The position numbers and the translations under genes were made by a program. A DNA stretch of 34,015 bases, from positions 1 to 34,015 of the forward strand of contig CAZSHX010000052.1 of the NCBI GenBank assembly GCA_964606895.1. Reading direction: 5' to 3'. Below, piece by piece: positions 27,085 through 34,015 of this stretch. The notes below the pieces were generated by a model. It did no database searches. It was not told the origin of the DNA and saw nothing but the letters and a program-made list of their open reading frames with translations. Position 1 is the stretch's first letter; every line of letters starts with the position of its first letter. The DNA comes from CAZSHX01 sp964606895 (lineage in GTDB: Bacteria > Bacteroidota > Ignavibacteria > Kapaibacteriales > UBA2268).

Positions 27085-27557
27085 TGAATTTCAACCCCTC
27101 CAAAATTTACTAATTCATTCAATAACTTTTCAGAAGAATTTTGAAGGGTAATAATGAATCTGTCAGAAAAATCGGATTCGTCATCTTTCCATGAAGGAAG
27201 CCTTGACTTAATCAGGAAACCAATAATTATGAAAATCAGAGTTATGAAAATTGTTATTTCAAAAATAATTGGGATAGAAGAAATCAACGAAAAGAAAGGT
27301 TTTCCGCCAATATTCATTTTGTAATCACTTGCTGAAGTCCACCATATAAAATAAGCCATCAATCCGAAACCGAGAATTGCACCTAAAACAGCCATCAGAG
27401 AGATGAACCCTGATGCTTTACTGCCTACTTTTCTTGAAATTGAAAGTGGAATTGGTGAAATTGTATCAAACTCAATTTCTGTTTCGCTTTTCAGATAATC
27501 AAGTGCTGAGTGAAAATCATTCTCATTTGCAAATTCAATGATTGTTTTTTCTTTCAT
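27081..27557 (-). CDS. actD: Alternative complex III subunit ActD (DUF3341)
   Basis: The 158-residue protein of the DUF3341 family has a short cytoplasmic N-terminal domain (FHSALDYLKS), the SPIPLS motif, then two TM helices (about 51-72 and 96-116) and a C-terminal tail with FSDRFIITL. It is a structural membrane subunit with no cofactor-binding residues visible. Overlaps actC and actE by four bases on each side, so it is translated with them. Confidence 0.87.
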   Translation of the reverse strand: MKEKTIIEFANENDFHSALDYLKSETEIEFDTISPIPLSISRKVGSKASGFISLMAVLGAILGFGLMAYFIWWTSASDYKMNIGGKPFFSLISSIPIIFEITIFITLIFIIIGFLIKSRLPSWKDDESDFSDRFIITLQNSSEKLLNELVNFGGVEIQ

Positions 27558-28927
27558 TTTTTGCCTAATGTTTCTTGTTTTAGTTCATAGACTGAAATTA
27601 CAGGAAATGTTCTTATAAACAATAAATACAAAAACATAAACAATCCGAAACTACCTATTACAATTGATATGTCTGTTAAGGTCAGATAATAAATTGATTC
27701 TTCTGCAGTTAAACTATTCTTAGTTAATAAAGTTATAACTATGATAAATCTTTCAATCCACATTCCAATTATGACAAAAATGGAGACAATGAGAGATACT
27801 GACATATTTCTCCTGAGTTTCCTTATCCAAAAAACCTGAGGGATTATCACGTTGAAAGCAATCATCAAATAAAACAATAAAGCATATCCTCCTGTTGCTC
27901 TTGCTTTGAGCATCATCATGTCCGAAGGACTACCGCTATACCAGATAAAGAATATCTCAACTGCATAAGAATATCCAATCATCAAAGAGGTTACGATTAT
28001 GATTTTATTCAGTTTATCAAAATGACTTTTCGTGATGAAATCTTTAAGATTAAGCACCTGTCTGGTGACAATCAAAATTGCAACAACCATTGCACAACCC
28101 GAAAGAATAGCTCCTGCCACAAAATACGGCGGAAATATTGTGGAATGCCATCCCGGGATTACAGTTACTGCAAAATCCGTTGAAACAATTGAATGAACAG
28201 AAATAACTAAGGCAGTTGCGATTCCTGCAAGCAGAAGATAAGTCGCTTTGTATGCTTTCCACTCTCTTTGGGTTCCTGTCCAGCCAAGACTGAAAAAGTC
28301 ATACAGCTCTCCCGTTGCTTTTATCCTGACATGTTTTTTCAGAACAGCAAAATCTGGAATCAGTCCCAAATACCAAAAACAGACCGACAAAATAAAATAT
28401 GTTATGATTGCAAAAACATCCCAAAGCAAAGGAGAACGAAAATTCACCCACATTCCCATCTGATTTGGATACGGGAACAGCCAATAAAGAGCAAACCAAG
28501 GTCTGCCCGTGTGAATTATGGGAAATAGTGCCGCACAGATAACCGCAATTATAGTCATTGCCTCTGCAGAACGATGAATGGCTATCCTCCATTTTTGATT
28601 AAAAATATACAAAATAGCAGAAATCAATGTGCCCGCATGTCCGATTCCTATCCAGAATACAAAAGTTACAATTGCAACTCCCCACGAGACATTGTTTTGA
28701 ATACCCCAAATTGTTAAACCTTTGGTGATTGTGTGATATACTGCAATCACACCAACCAAAGTAAGAATAAATGACAAACCCAGAGCTGACCAATACTTCA
28801 GAGAGCTTTTCTTGTTGATTAACCCCGAAATTTTCTGATTGATTTCCGAATAGGACAAATTCTTCAACTCATCCTTCGAATCGTTTGGCCCATTAATTTC
28901 TTCAATATGTATATTCCCGCTTTTCAT
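27554..28927 (-). CDS. actC: Alternative complex III subunit ActC (NrfD/PsrC-like quinol-binding membrane protein)
   Basis: The 457-residue, ten-helix membrane protein of the NrfD/PsrC superfamily has a cytoplasmic or N-terminal tail of about 40 residues. Recognisable stretches are WGVAIVTFVFWIGIGHAGT, then WRIAIHRSAEAMTI, HTGRPWFALYWLFPYPNQMG and ILSGCAMVVAILI. In characterised ACIII this subunit carries the quinol-oxidation site beside ActB. The sequence GHAGTLISA with its histidine is conserved in ActC proteins. The start codon overlaps the actB stop (ATGA), as does its end with actD. Confidence 0.92.
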   Translation of the reverse strand: MKSGNIHIEEINGPNDSKDELKNLSYSEINQKISGLINKKSSLKYWSALGLSFILTLVGVIAVYHTITKGLTIWGIQNNVSWGVAIVTFVFWIGIGHAGTLISAILYIFNQKWRIAIHRSAEAMTIIAVICAALFPIIHTGRPWFALYWLFPYPNQMGMWVNFRSPLLWDVFAIITYFILSVCFWYLGLIPDFAVLKKHVRIKATGELYDFFSLGWTGTQREWKAYKATYLLLAGIATALVISVHSIVSTDFAVTVIPGWHSTIFPPYFVAGAILSGCAMVVAILIVTRQVLNLKDFITKSHFDKLNKIIIVTSLMIGYSYAVEIFFIWYSGSPSDMMMLKARATGGYALLFYLMIAFNVIIPQVFWIRKLRRNMSVSLIVSIFVIIGMWIERFIIVITLLTKNSLTAEESIYYLTLTDISIVIGSFGLFMFLYLLFIRTFPVISVYELKQETLGKK

Positions 28928-31698
28928 TGTCTTGTTTTGTAACTAACTGATGGTTTAGTATTTAGTTCATCCAGAAGTTTAAATGTTTTACCTTTTTTAA
29001 TGATTTTCGAAATTTTGGAATTTTTGTCATTAATATCCCCAAAAACAATTGCCCCCGAAGGACAAGCCAACTGACATGCAGTTTTCACTTCTCCGTCAGG
29101 AATTCTGTTCAATCCTTTGTCCTTCATTTTGTATCTTGCTTCATTAATTTTTTGGATGCAAAATGTGCATTTTTCCGCTATACCCTGCATGCGGACAGTA
29201 ACATCAGGATTCAGCATATTTTCCATCGGTTTCTTAATGTCGGCATTGTAATTTTTGAAGTTAAATCTTCGTACTTTATACGGGCAATTAATCATGCAGA
29301 ATCTTGCCCCGACGCACCGATTATAGGTCATCTCGTTTATGCCTTCCGGACTATGGCTGGTTGCTGCAACGGGGCAGACACTTTCGCATGGTGCAGTTTC
29401 GCAGTGCTGGCAAAGAATCGGGAAATTAACATATTTAATCTTGTCATTTTCCTTAATCTCAAATGAGTCAATCCTCAGCCAATTCATCATCCTGCTATGA
29501 ATAATTTCTTCCTTGCCGACAATGGGAATATTATTCTCAGATTGACAGGATATCATGCAAGAACCGCATGCCGTACATTTCGAGAGGTCAATTACCATAG
29601 CCCAGCGGTGCGATTTATATTCATATTTCGGATAAATAGAAATTTGTTCTTTTAATTCAGCTTTACCTTTAAGATTTGAAATCAGCCTTTCGTTGACTAA
29701 AACTTTATCATCCTGGAAAAGTGCAGTTTTTTCTTTTTTGTTCTGTTTCTCGATTTTTATATTGTGAATGACATATAAGTTTGTCTTACTGTCAATAAAA
29801 TTATAAAGATTTGCTCCGACATTTGTCAGGATGTTTCCACCTTTTGTTCTGCCAAATCCTAAATTTGAATGTATGAGTTTTTTTGCAATTCCTTCAATAA
29901 TAATTATAGGCAGAACCACACTTTCGGAACCTGATGAAACCTTAATCAAATCATTGGTTTGAAGATTGAATTGTTTGGCAGTTTGAGAACCAATGGCAAA
30001 ACAATTTCCCCATGCTTGTTTTGTTACGGGGTCGGGCAATTCTGCCAGCCATGCATTGTTTGCCTCCTTGCCGTCAAATTGTGTAGCAGAGGGTGTTATA
30101 AATAATGTAGGACTTTCTGTTTTGATAATTTTTCTTGAACTTATTAGTTTTTCAGAATTTTTTATATTGAATGAATATTTCTCGTTTGAACTTTTCTCAG
30201 GGTTTACAAATCCATCTCTTAAGATTTTTTCCCAAGTATCAAGGTCTCCGATATTCCATATTTTACGGATATAAGTATAATAATTATCAACTCCCGGGAA
30301 AGAATTTGCATTGATGCTTTTTGCGATTTTCAGCAGAAAATCAGCAATTGAAACAGAGTTTTTACTCAAATTCGCTATAACGGGTTGCTGAATTGATTTT
30401 GTGCCGTCAAAACTTTCGGAATCGCCCCAGCTTTCCAGATAGTGAGCCAATGGGATTGAAATACCACATTCTGAAGCTGTCTCATCTTCATAAGTACTTA
30501 ATGAAAATCTGTTTTGAACGGGAATGTACTGTACAGCTTGTTTCAATCTGCGATTTGAATAAAAAGGATTAGAATTTAAAAAGAAAACTGATGAATAATA
30601 CTTTTGAGATAGCTTGGTGTAAAAGTTTTCGATTTCAGCTGATTTATCTTCGCTTTTCGGCAGAACATTTTTAAAATCAAATATTACATTTTTTCCAACC
30701 GCACTTAAAACCTCGTTCAAAACAGTAGTCATCACTATTGAAGTTTCAGAAAGATTTTCCCCTGCTAAAATACAAACTTTTTTTCCCTGATTGTTTGCAT
30801 CTATGAGCCTTGAAGCTATTTTCTTTGCTTTAGCATGATTTTCATTCGGGAACATCTGTTTCAGAAAGTTCAAATAACTTTGTTCGGTTTTGTCAGCTGA
30901 TTCTCTTAAAATATTGATAGAAAGCTCTGCCAGAAACTGTTCATATTCATTAATACCGATTACAAATCTTTCGTTTGATGCCATTCCTGTTTGAGTAAGA
31001 ATGCTTTCTGCGGTCAGGAGTTCGGCTTGATTTTCTTCATCTCTGTTGAACAAAGCATGAGTAAAAAACGGAGAAAAAATATTTGTTCCGAGGATATCAG
31101 AGCCTACTGACAGAACTAAATCTGCTTTTGACAAATCGGGTACAATTTTTCCGTCAAAACCGTAGAGTTCTTTATTTACCTTCTGTATTGCGAAATTATC
31201 AGGTAACGCAGGCAGGATGACAAACTCAACATTCGGGAAAAGTTTTGAAAACTTGCTTATCAAATTGCCGAATGCAGGTGAGCAATGCTCTTCGATAATA
31301 AAGGCTGATTTTTGATTGCTATCCTTAATAAGCTTTTCTGCGGCTGTCAAAGCTTGCTCTAAAATGACATCTCTTCCTTGAATTTTGGGTTTCCTGAATC
31401 TGTCGGGGTCGTAAAGAGAGTAAAGAGAAGCCTGAACCAGAGCGGAAACACTACCTTTAGTTGTTGGGTGCAACTCATTCCCGTCAATTTTTACGGGACG
31501 GCCCTCTCTTGTCTTAACCAAAATTCCAAAATTATAATTTCCCTGACAAAAAACTGAAGAGTAATAATTTGACACACCCGGAACGAGATACTCCACAGGA
31601 GTTACCTGCGGAACAATTTTTTGTTCCGGTCGGCGGCATCCGGCGGCAATCAAAGCCATGGAAGCACTAAGCGATGCTATGAATTCTCTTCTTTTCAA
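28924..31698 (-). CDS. actB: Alternative complex III subunit ActB, iron-sulfur/molybdopterin-fold protein
   Basis: The 924-residue protein has a twin-arginine type start (KRREF) running into a lipobox-like AAGC (C21). It continues with a molybdopterin-oxidoreductase-like fold (about 40-650) and a ferredoxin-like C-terminal domain. The cysteines are C708, C711, C714, C718; C763, C766, C771, C775; C795, C801, C805; C844, C847, C875, C879. Fifteen ligands fit three [4Fe-4S] and one [3Fe-4S] cluster, as in known ActB. No molybdopterin-binding catalysis is expected in this family. The start must be TTG: an in-frame stop (the actA TAG at 31705-31707) lies two codons upstream, and the next ATG would cut the signal. 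It has no Shine-Dalgarno and seems to depend on reinitiation after actA. Confidence 0.93.
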   Translation of the reverse strand: MKRREFIASLSASMALIAAGCRRPEQKIVPQVTPVEYLVPGVSNYYSSVFCQGNYNFGILVKTREGRPVKIDGNELHPTTKGSVSALVQASLYSLYDPDRFRKPKIQGRDVILEQALTAAEKLIKDSNQKSAFIIEEHCSPAFGNLISKFSKLFPNVEFVILPALPDNFAIQKVNKELYGFDGKIVPDLSKADLVLSVGSDILGTNIFSPFFTHALFNRDEENQAELLTAESILTQTGMASNERFVIGINEYEQFLAELSINILRESADKTEQSYLNFLKQMFPNENHAKAKKIASRLIDANNQGKKVCILAGENLSETSIVMTTVLNEVLSAVGKNVIFDFKNVLPKSEDKSAEIENFYTKLSQKYYSSVFFLNSNPFYSNRRLKQAVQYIPVQNRFSLSTYEDETASECGISIPLAHYLESWGDSESFDGTKSIQQPVIANLSKNSVSIADFLLKIAKSINANSFPGVDNYYTYIRKIWNIGDLDTWEKILRDGFVNPEKSSNEKYSFNIKNSEKLISSRKIIKTESPTLFITPSATQFDGKEANNAWLAELPDPVTKQAWGNCFAIGSQTAKQFNLQTNDLIKVSSGSESVVLPIIIIEGIAKKLIHSNLGFGRTKGGNILTNVGANLYNFIDSKTNLYVIHNIKIEKQNKKEKTALFQDDKVLVNERLISNLKGKAELKEQISIYPKYEYKSHRWAMVIDLSKCTACGSCMISCQSENNIPIVGKEEIIHSRMMNWLRIDSFEIKENDKIKYVNFPILCQHCETAPCESVCPVAATSHSPEGINEMTYNRCVGARFCMINCPYKVRRFNFKNYNADIKKPMENMLNPDVTVRMQGIAEKCTFCIQKINEARYKMKDKGLNRIPDGEVKTACQLACPSGAIVFGDINDKNSKISKIIKKGKTFKLLDELNTKPSVSYKTRQ

Positions 31699-31704
31699 AA
31701 AAAA

Positions 31705-32412
31705 CTAATAATGACAAGATGAACAAGTTTCCGGTCCTTTTACCGGCTTTTTGGGAATCAAAAAATCTTTAAATTTATTTGGTAAAATCTTGCCTTCCCA
31801 CATTCCAAAAGACGGTTGAACCACATCTATTTCAGGCTCGATTGAATTTCCGCTTTTTCCTGAGATTGTTAATATCCCTGAAATATTACGGGCAAAGATT
31901 ATATTCTTTTCGGGTTCGCGGTGGCAGGCAAGGCACCACGACATTGTGAGTGCTTTTTCCTGTCTGACGCTATCCATTTTTTCAACTTCGCCATGGCACG
32001 AACTGCAATCTATCTGAGCCCTGATGTGACGGCTATGGTTGAAATGTGTGAAATCGGGCAAAATGTTCACTCGCGTGTATTTAATCGGGATATTATTGTC
32101 AAAGCTGTAATTAACCAATTTCATAAGTTCGCTTTGATTTTTCAAAGCTAAATGGCAAATCATACAGGATTTTGTTGTTGGGATTGAAGAAAATGATGAC
32201 TTTTCTGCATCATGATGGCAGAACAGACATTTCATCTCGAAATCGCCTGAATGTTTTTTGTGGGAAAAAGCTACGGGCTGATTAGGGCTGAATCCGACAT
32301 TTTTTATTGAATAATCGTAACCGAGATAAATTCCCGTGCAAAGAAAGAAAACCCACAGGACGGCTGTCGCAATCCTGATTTTGTATCTTCTGTCTTTTTT
32401 GCCCGTTCTCAT
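31705..32412 (-). CDS. actA: Alternative complex III subunit ActA, pentahaem cytochrome c
   Basis: The 235-residue protein has an N-terminal TM anchor (about 14-33) and five CxxCH haem sites, starting at C62, C83, C136, C160 and C230. Extra histidines nearby (FSHKKH, HFNHSRH) could serve as distal ligands. Five haems and the C-terminal CSSCHY are as in known ActA. It is the first gene of the operon and transfers electrons between the iron-sulfur subunit and cytochrome partners on the periplasmic side. The ATG at 32412 is followed by a basic stretch and the anchor; no strong ribosome site precedes it. Confidence 0.92.
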   Translation of the reverse strand: MRTGKKDRRYKIRIATAVLWVFFLCTGIYLGYDYSIKNVGFSPNQPVAFSHKKHSGDFEMKCLFCHHDAEKSSFSSIPTTKSCMICHLALKNQSELMKLVNYSFDNNIPIKYTRVNILPDFTHFNHSRHIRAQIDCSSCHGEVEKMDSVRQEKALTMSWCLACHREPEKNIIFARNISGILTISGKSGNSIEPEIDVVQPSFGMWEGKILPNKFKDFLIPKKPVKGPETCSSCHY

Positions 32413-32433
32413 TGCTACTCAAATACAAAAATA

Positions 32434-32441
32434 CAAAGATA
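32434..32441 (-). promoter_or_regulatory. Candidate -7 element TATCTTTG for the act operon
   Basis: On the minus strand TATCTTTG fits the Bacteroidota TAnnTTTG consensus, with TCTG 19 bases upstream as a poor -33 box. A second TATTTTTG lies at 32426-32433. The resulting leader before actA would be only about 16 bases, so this is tentative. Confidence 0.25.
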
Positions 32442-32517
32442 CGAATAGATATTTTTTTATCAGAGGAATTTTGTAATAATGATGTTTTTTTATTATTTCT
32501 CTGTTGGTTGCTCATTT

Positions 32518-32765
32518 TTCTTCTCTTCCATTCACAATTCAGAATTCTCAATTCCCAATTTCTTCTACGTAGTTTTTGGTATTTTTATTCAACGGTCAAA
32601 TATCACTTGCTTTGTTTGGAAATAATTGTTAAATTGAAAATGTAATTGGAAGTATCATGTTATCTTAAGTCAGAAGTTTTCTCCTGACAAATTATAGAAC
32701 TTGAAAAGAATGCAAATTATTGAAAAATCGAAGAAGACGGCAGGAGGGAACTCATGGCTGGAGGG
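32518..32765. repeat. Dispersed noncoding repeat, copy 2 (inverted relative to 29-274)
   Basis: Aligns over its length with the reverse complement of 29-274. The hairpin CAGAAG-TTTT-CTCCTG at 32671-32686 corresponds to the one at 105-124, with a mismatch at a different position. The GC-rich hairpin of copy 1 has decayed here (CGGCAGGAG is kept, the other arm reads CTCATGGCTG). It fills the gap between the divergent actA and the unrecognised gene at 32797, so it may carry or separate their promoters. Confidence 0.85.
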
Positions 32766-32796
32766 AAAAAAGTGAAGATGATTAAAAGGAAAAAAA

Positions 32797-33720
32797 ATGG
32801 CAAATAAAATTATTTGCATATTGGCACTTATTATTGCTTTAAATTACAATTGTCTTCCTTGTAATAGGAATATTACATTAGTAAATTTTCTTTTGGGAGA
32901 AGACAATTCCATGTTTCTAGAACTATTTTCTTTTTTCCCAACTGCTAATTTCGAAGAGCTTTGTGCTAACAATGTAAAAATAATCAGAGCTTACGACTTT
33001 ATTCAATGTAATGTTAACGAAAATGGCATATTGGAGCAATATTTAGAGATAAAATTTAATAAAGAGAATTTCATCGATTCCTTTTATTTACATCAACATT
33101 TGACCGAAAATTCAAGCAATATAATTAGAAAATCATTTTCATATTATTTTGATAGCAGCAAAAGGCTAATAAAAAAATCGGTAGTTATCAATGAATCTTT
33201 TTTGGGAAATTGGCTTTATACATACGATAAAAAAGATAGAATAATCAAAATCGTACAAACTGATTCATTACTAATCCCAATTTTTTCCAAAAAGATAGAA
33301 TATGATGATGATAATTTAGATGAAATTATTTGTAATTATGAAAAATATACTATAAAATATAAATTTTATGAAAACAAATTAAAGGAGAAATGTTATTCTC
33401 ATTTAGCTTGGGGTTTCATACCCATCAATGAACTGATTTTAAGTTATGAATATAATGATAAAGGATTTTTAAGTTGCATTATAGACCACAATATCATGCC
33501 AGTATATTATCAATATTTTTATAAAAACAACAAAATGGTGATTCAATTTTGTTCAAGGAGCTGTGATACAAATGAATTTCATAAAAAATATTCACTTTTA
33601 TATTCTGATACAATAAGTTATAATGAAAAAGGATTACCAGTAGAGATTAGACCAATGGTCTTAGATTCGAGAGTTACTTGTAGATTAAAAAAATTCGAAT
33701 ATGAATATTTTGATAAATGA
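32797..33720 (+). CDS. Unrecognised exported protein with YD-repeat-like motifs
   Basis: I do not recognise a named family. The 307-residue product has a hydrophobic N-terminus (about 5-17, followed by NYNCLPC), suggesting export. The rest contains repeated beta-hairpin-like units: YYFDSSKRLIKKS, YTYDKKDRIIKIV, IEYDDDNLDEII, YEYNDKGFLSCII and ISYNEKGLPVEI. These resemble the YxYDxxGRLxxI pattern of YD/RHS-type repeats found in secreted Bacteroidota proteins. The frame is very AT-rich, more so than the act genes. AAAGGA lies upstream of the ATG. It stands alone between a dispersed repeat and a GC-richer palindromic tail, which suggests an acquired or fast-changing gene. Function unknown. Confidence 0.6.
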   Translation: MANKIICILALIIALNYNCLPCNRNITLVNFLLGEDNSMFLELFSFFPTANFEELCANNVKIIRAYDFIQCNVNENGILEQYLEIKFNKENFIDSFYLHQHLTENSSNIIRKSFSYYFDSSKRLIKKSVVINESFLGNWLYTYDKKDRIIKIVQTDSLLIPIFSKKIEYDDDNLDEIICNYEKYTIKYKFYENKLKEKCYSHLAWGFIPINELILSYEYNDKGFLSCIIDHNIMPVYYQYFYKNNKMVIQFCSRSCDTNEFHKKYSLLYSDTISYNEKGLPVEIRPMVLDSRVTCRLKKFEYEYFDK

Positions 33721-34015
33721 CCAAAACCCAAAAATATCACAGTCTCAACAAAAGGCAGACAAAGCCTGGCAAAGCAGCTTTGCTCTTCATCAGCAGTTAC
33801 GAGCCGTTTGGGAGGCTCCAGCCGTACCGGCATTGGGAAGCCCCGAACTACAAGCATCGCTTCGGCTTGAGCGGCATGGAAAAGGACGACGAAATGAAAG
33901 ACCCCACCCTAACCCTCCCCGAAGGAGAGGGCAATAAGATGGGACATCCTCATCTTTTGACCTCTCCCTCGGAGAAAATGAAAATATTTATAATAACATG
34001 AATATAAATGTGTTA
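33721..34015. other. Gene-free tail with GC-richer palindromic stretch
   Basis: From about 33755 to 33960 the base composition is clearly richer in G and C than the neighbourhood. It holds a perfect palindrome GCAAAGC-A-GCTTTGC (33769-33783), GCCGTACCGGC (near-palindromic) and the CCCTC/GAGGG hairpin. Reading frames exist in several frames but none has a ribosome site, signal or family pattern. It looks like one or more intergenic repeat elements. Confidence 0.5.
33913..33931. repeat. CCCTC/GAGGG hairpin repeat, copy 2
   Basis: CCCTCCCCGAAGGAGAGGG, a 19-base hairpin related to the unit at 412-430. A further similar fragment (CCTCTCCCTCGGAGA) follows at about 33961-33975. Confidence 0.5.

Noticed and set aside
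31690..31710. Programmed read-through or slippage joining ActA to ActB
   Set aside because: The TAG precedes the T8 run, so slippage on it cannot bypass the stop; reinitiation is simpler.
33618..33857. Minus-strand ORF of 79 codons across the GC-richer tail
   Set aside because: No ribosome site, overlaps the end of the gene at 32797-33720, and lies over palindromic repeat DNA; no protein pattern recognised.

Overview
The window looks like a chromosomal piece of a Gram-negative, AT-rich bacterium of the Bacteroidota/Chlorobi-Ignavibacteria-Kapabacteria kind. The reasons are a large secreted beta-propeller protein ending in a type IX secretion (PorSS) sorting domain, an alternative complex III (Act) respiratory operon, a lipid A synthase, a TonB-dependent receptor and an RND tripartite pump. 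The exact phylum is inferred; no rRNA or tRNA gene was seen.

Layout. 1-970 has no gene and holds dispersed palindromic repeats. 971-13872 is a block of minus-strand genes. Read in the direction of transcription it is: TonB-dependent receptor, YfiR-family periplasmic protein, two paralogous hybrid histidine kinases (one with a CHASE8-like sensor and HAMP, one with TPR repeats), lpxB (its TTG start overlaps the kinase stop), a DUF374 acyltransferase-like protein, an M49-like lipoprotein peptidase and ilvE with a strong terminator. 13873-14357 is a divergent control region with two candidate operators. 14358-21121 is a plus-strand efflux operon: TolC-like channel, an unbroken ORF joining a TetR repressor to a periplasmic adaptor, and an AcrB-type permease, closed by a strong terminator. 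21165-22500 holds repeats and an IS630-family element whose transposase is split in two frames at an A8 run. 22637-26281 (minus) is the T9SS-exported double-propeller protein. 26479-32412 (minus) is an actABCDE operon, mostly with 4-base ATGA overlaps, but with no actF and no terminal oxidase next to it. 32518-34015 holds a repeat that is the inverted partner of the one at 29-274, an unrecognised YD-repeat-like exported protein, and a GC-richer palindromic tail.

How the genes fit together. The receptor-YfiR-CHASE8 kinase set resembles the YfiR/YfiN pairing, in which a periplasmic YfiR controls a CHASE8 sensor, but the output here is a phosphorelay instead of a GGDEF domain; its end is coupled to lipid A synthesis. 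ActA to ActE form a quinol-oxidising, electron-transfer complex. The efflux operon carries its own repressor, apparently fused to the pump's adaptor. The most noteworthy points are the TetR-adaptor fusion, the YfiR-CHASE8 kinase module coupled to lpxB, and two families of undescribed-looking noncoding repeats: an inverted pair of about 245 bp and a hairpin family with TTGCATC/GATGCAA arms.
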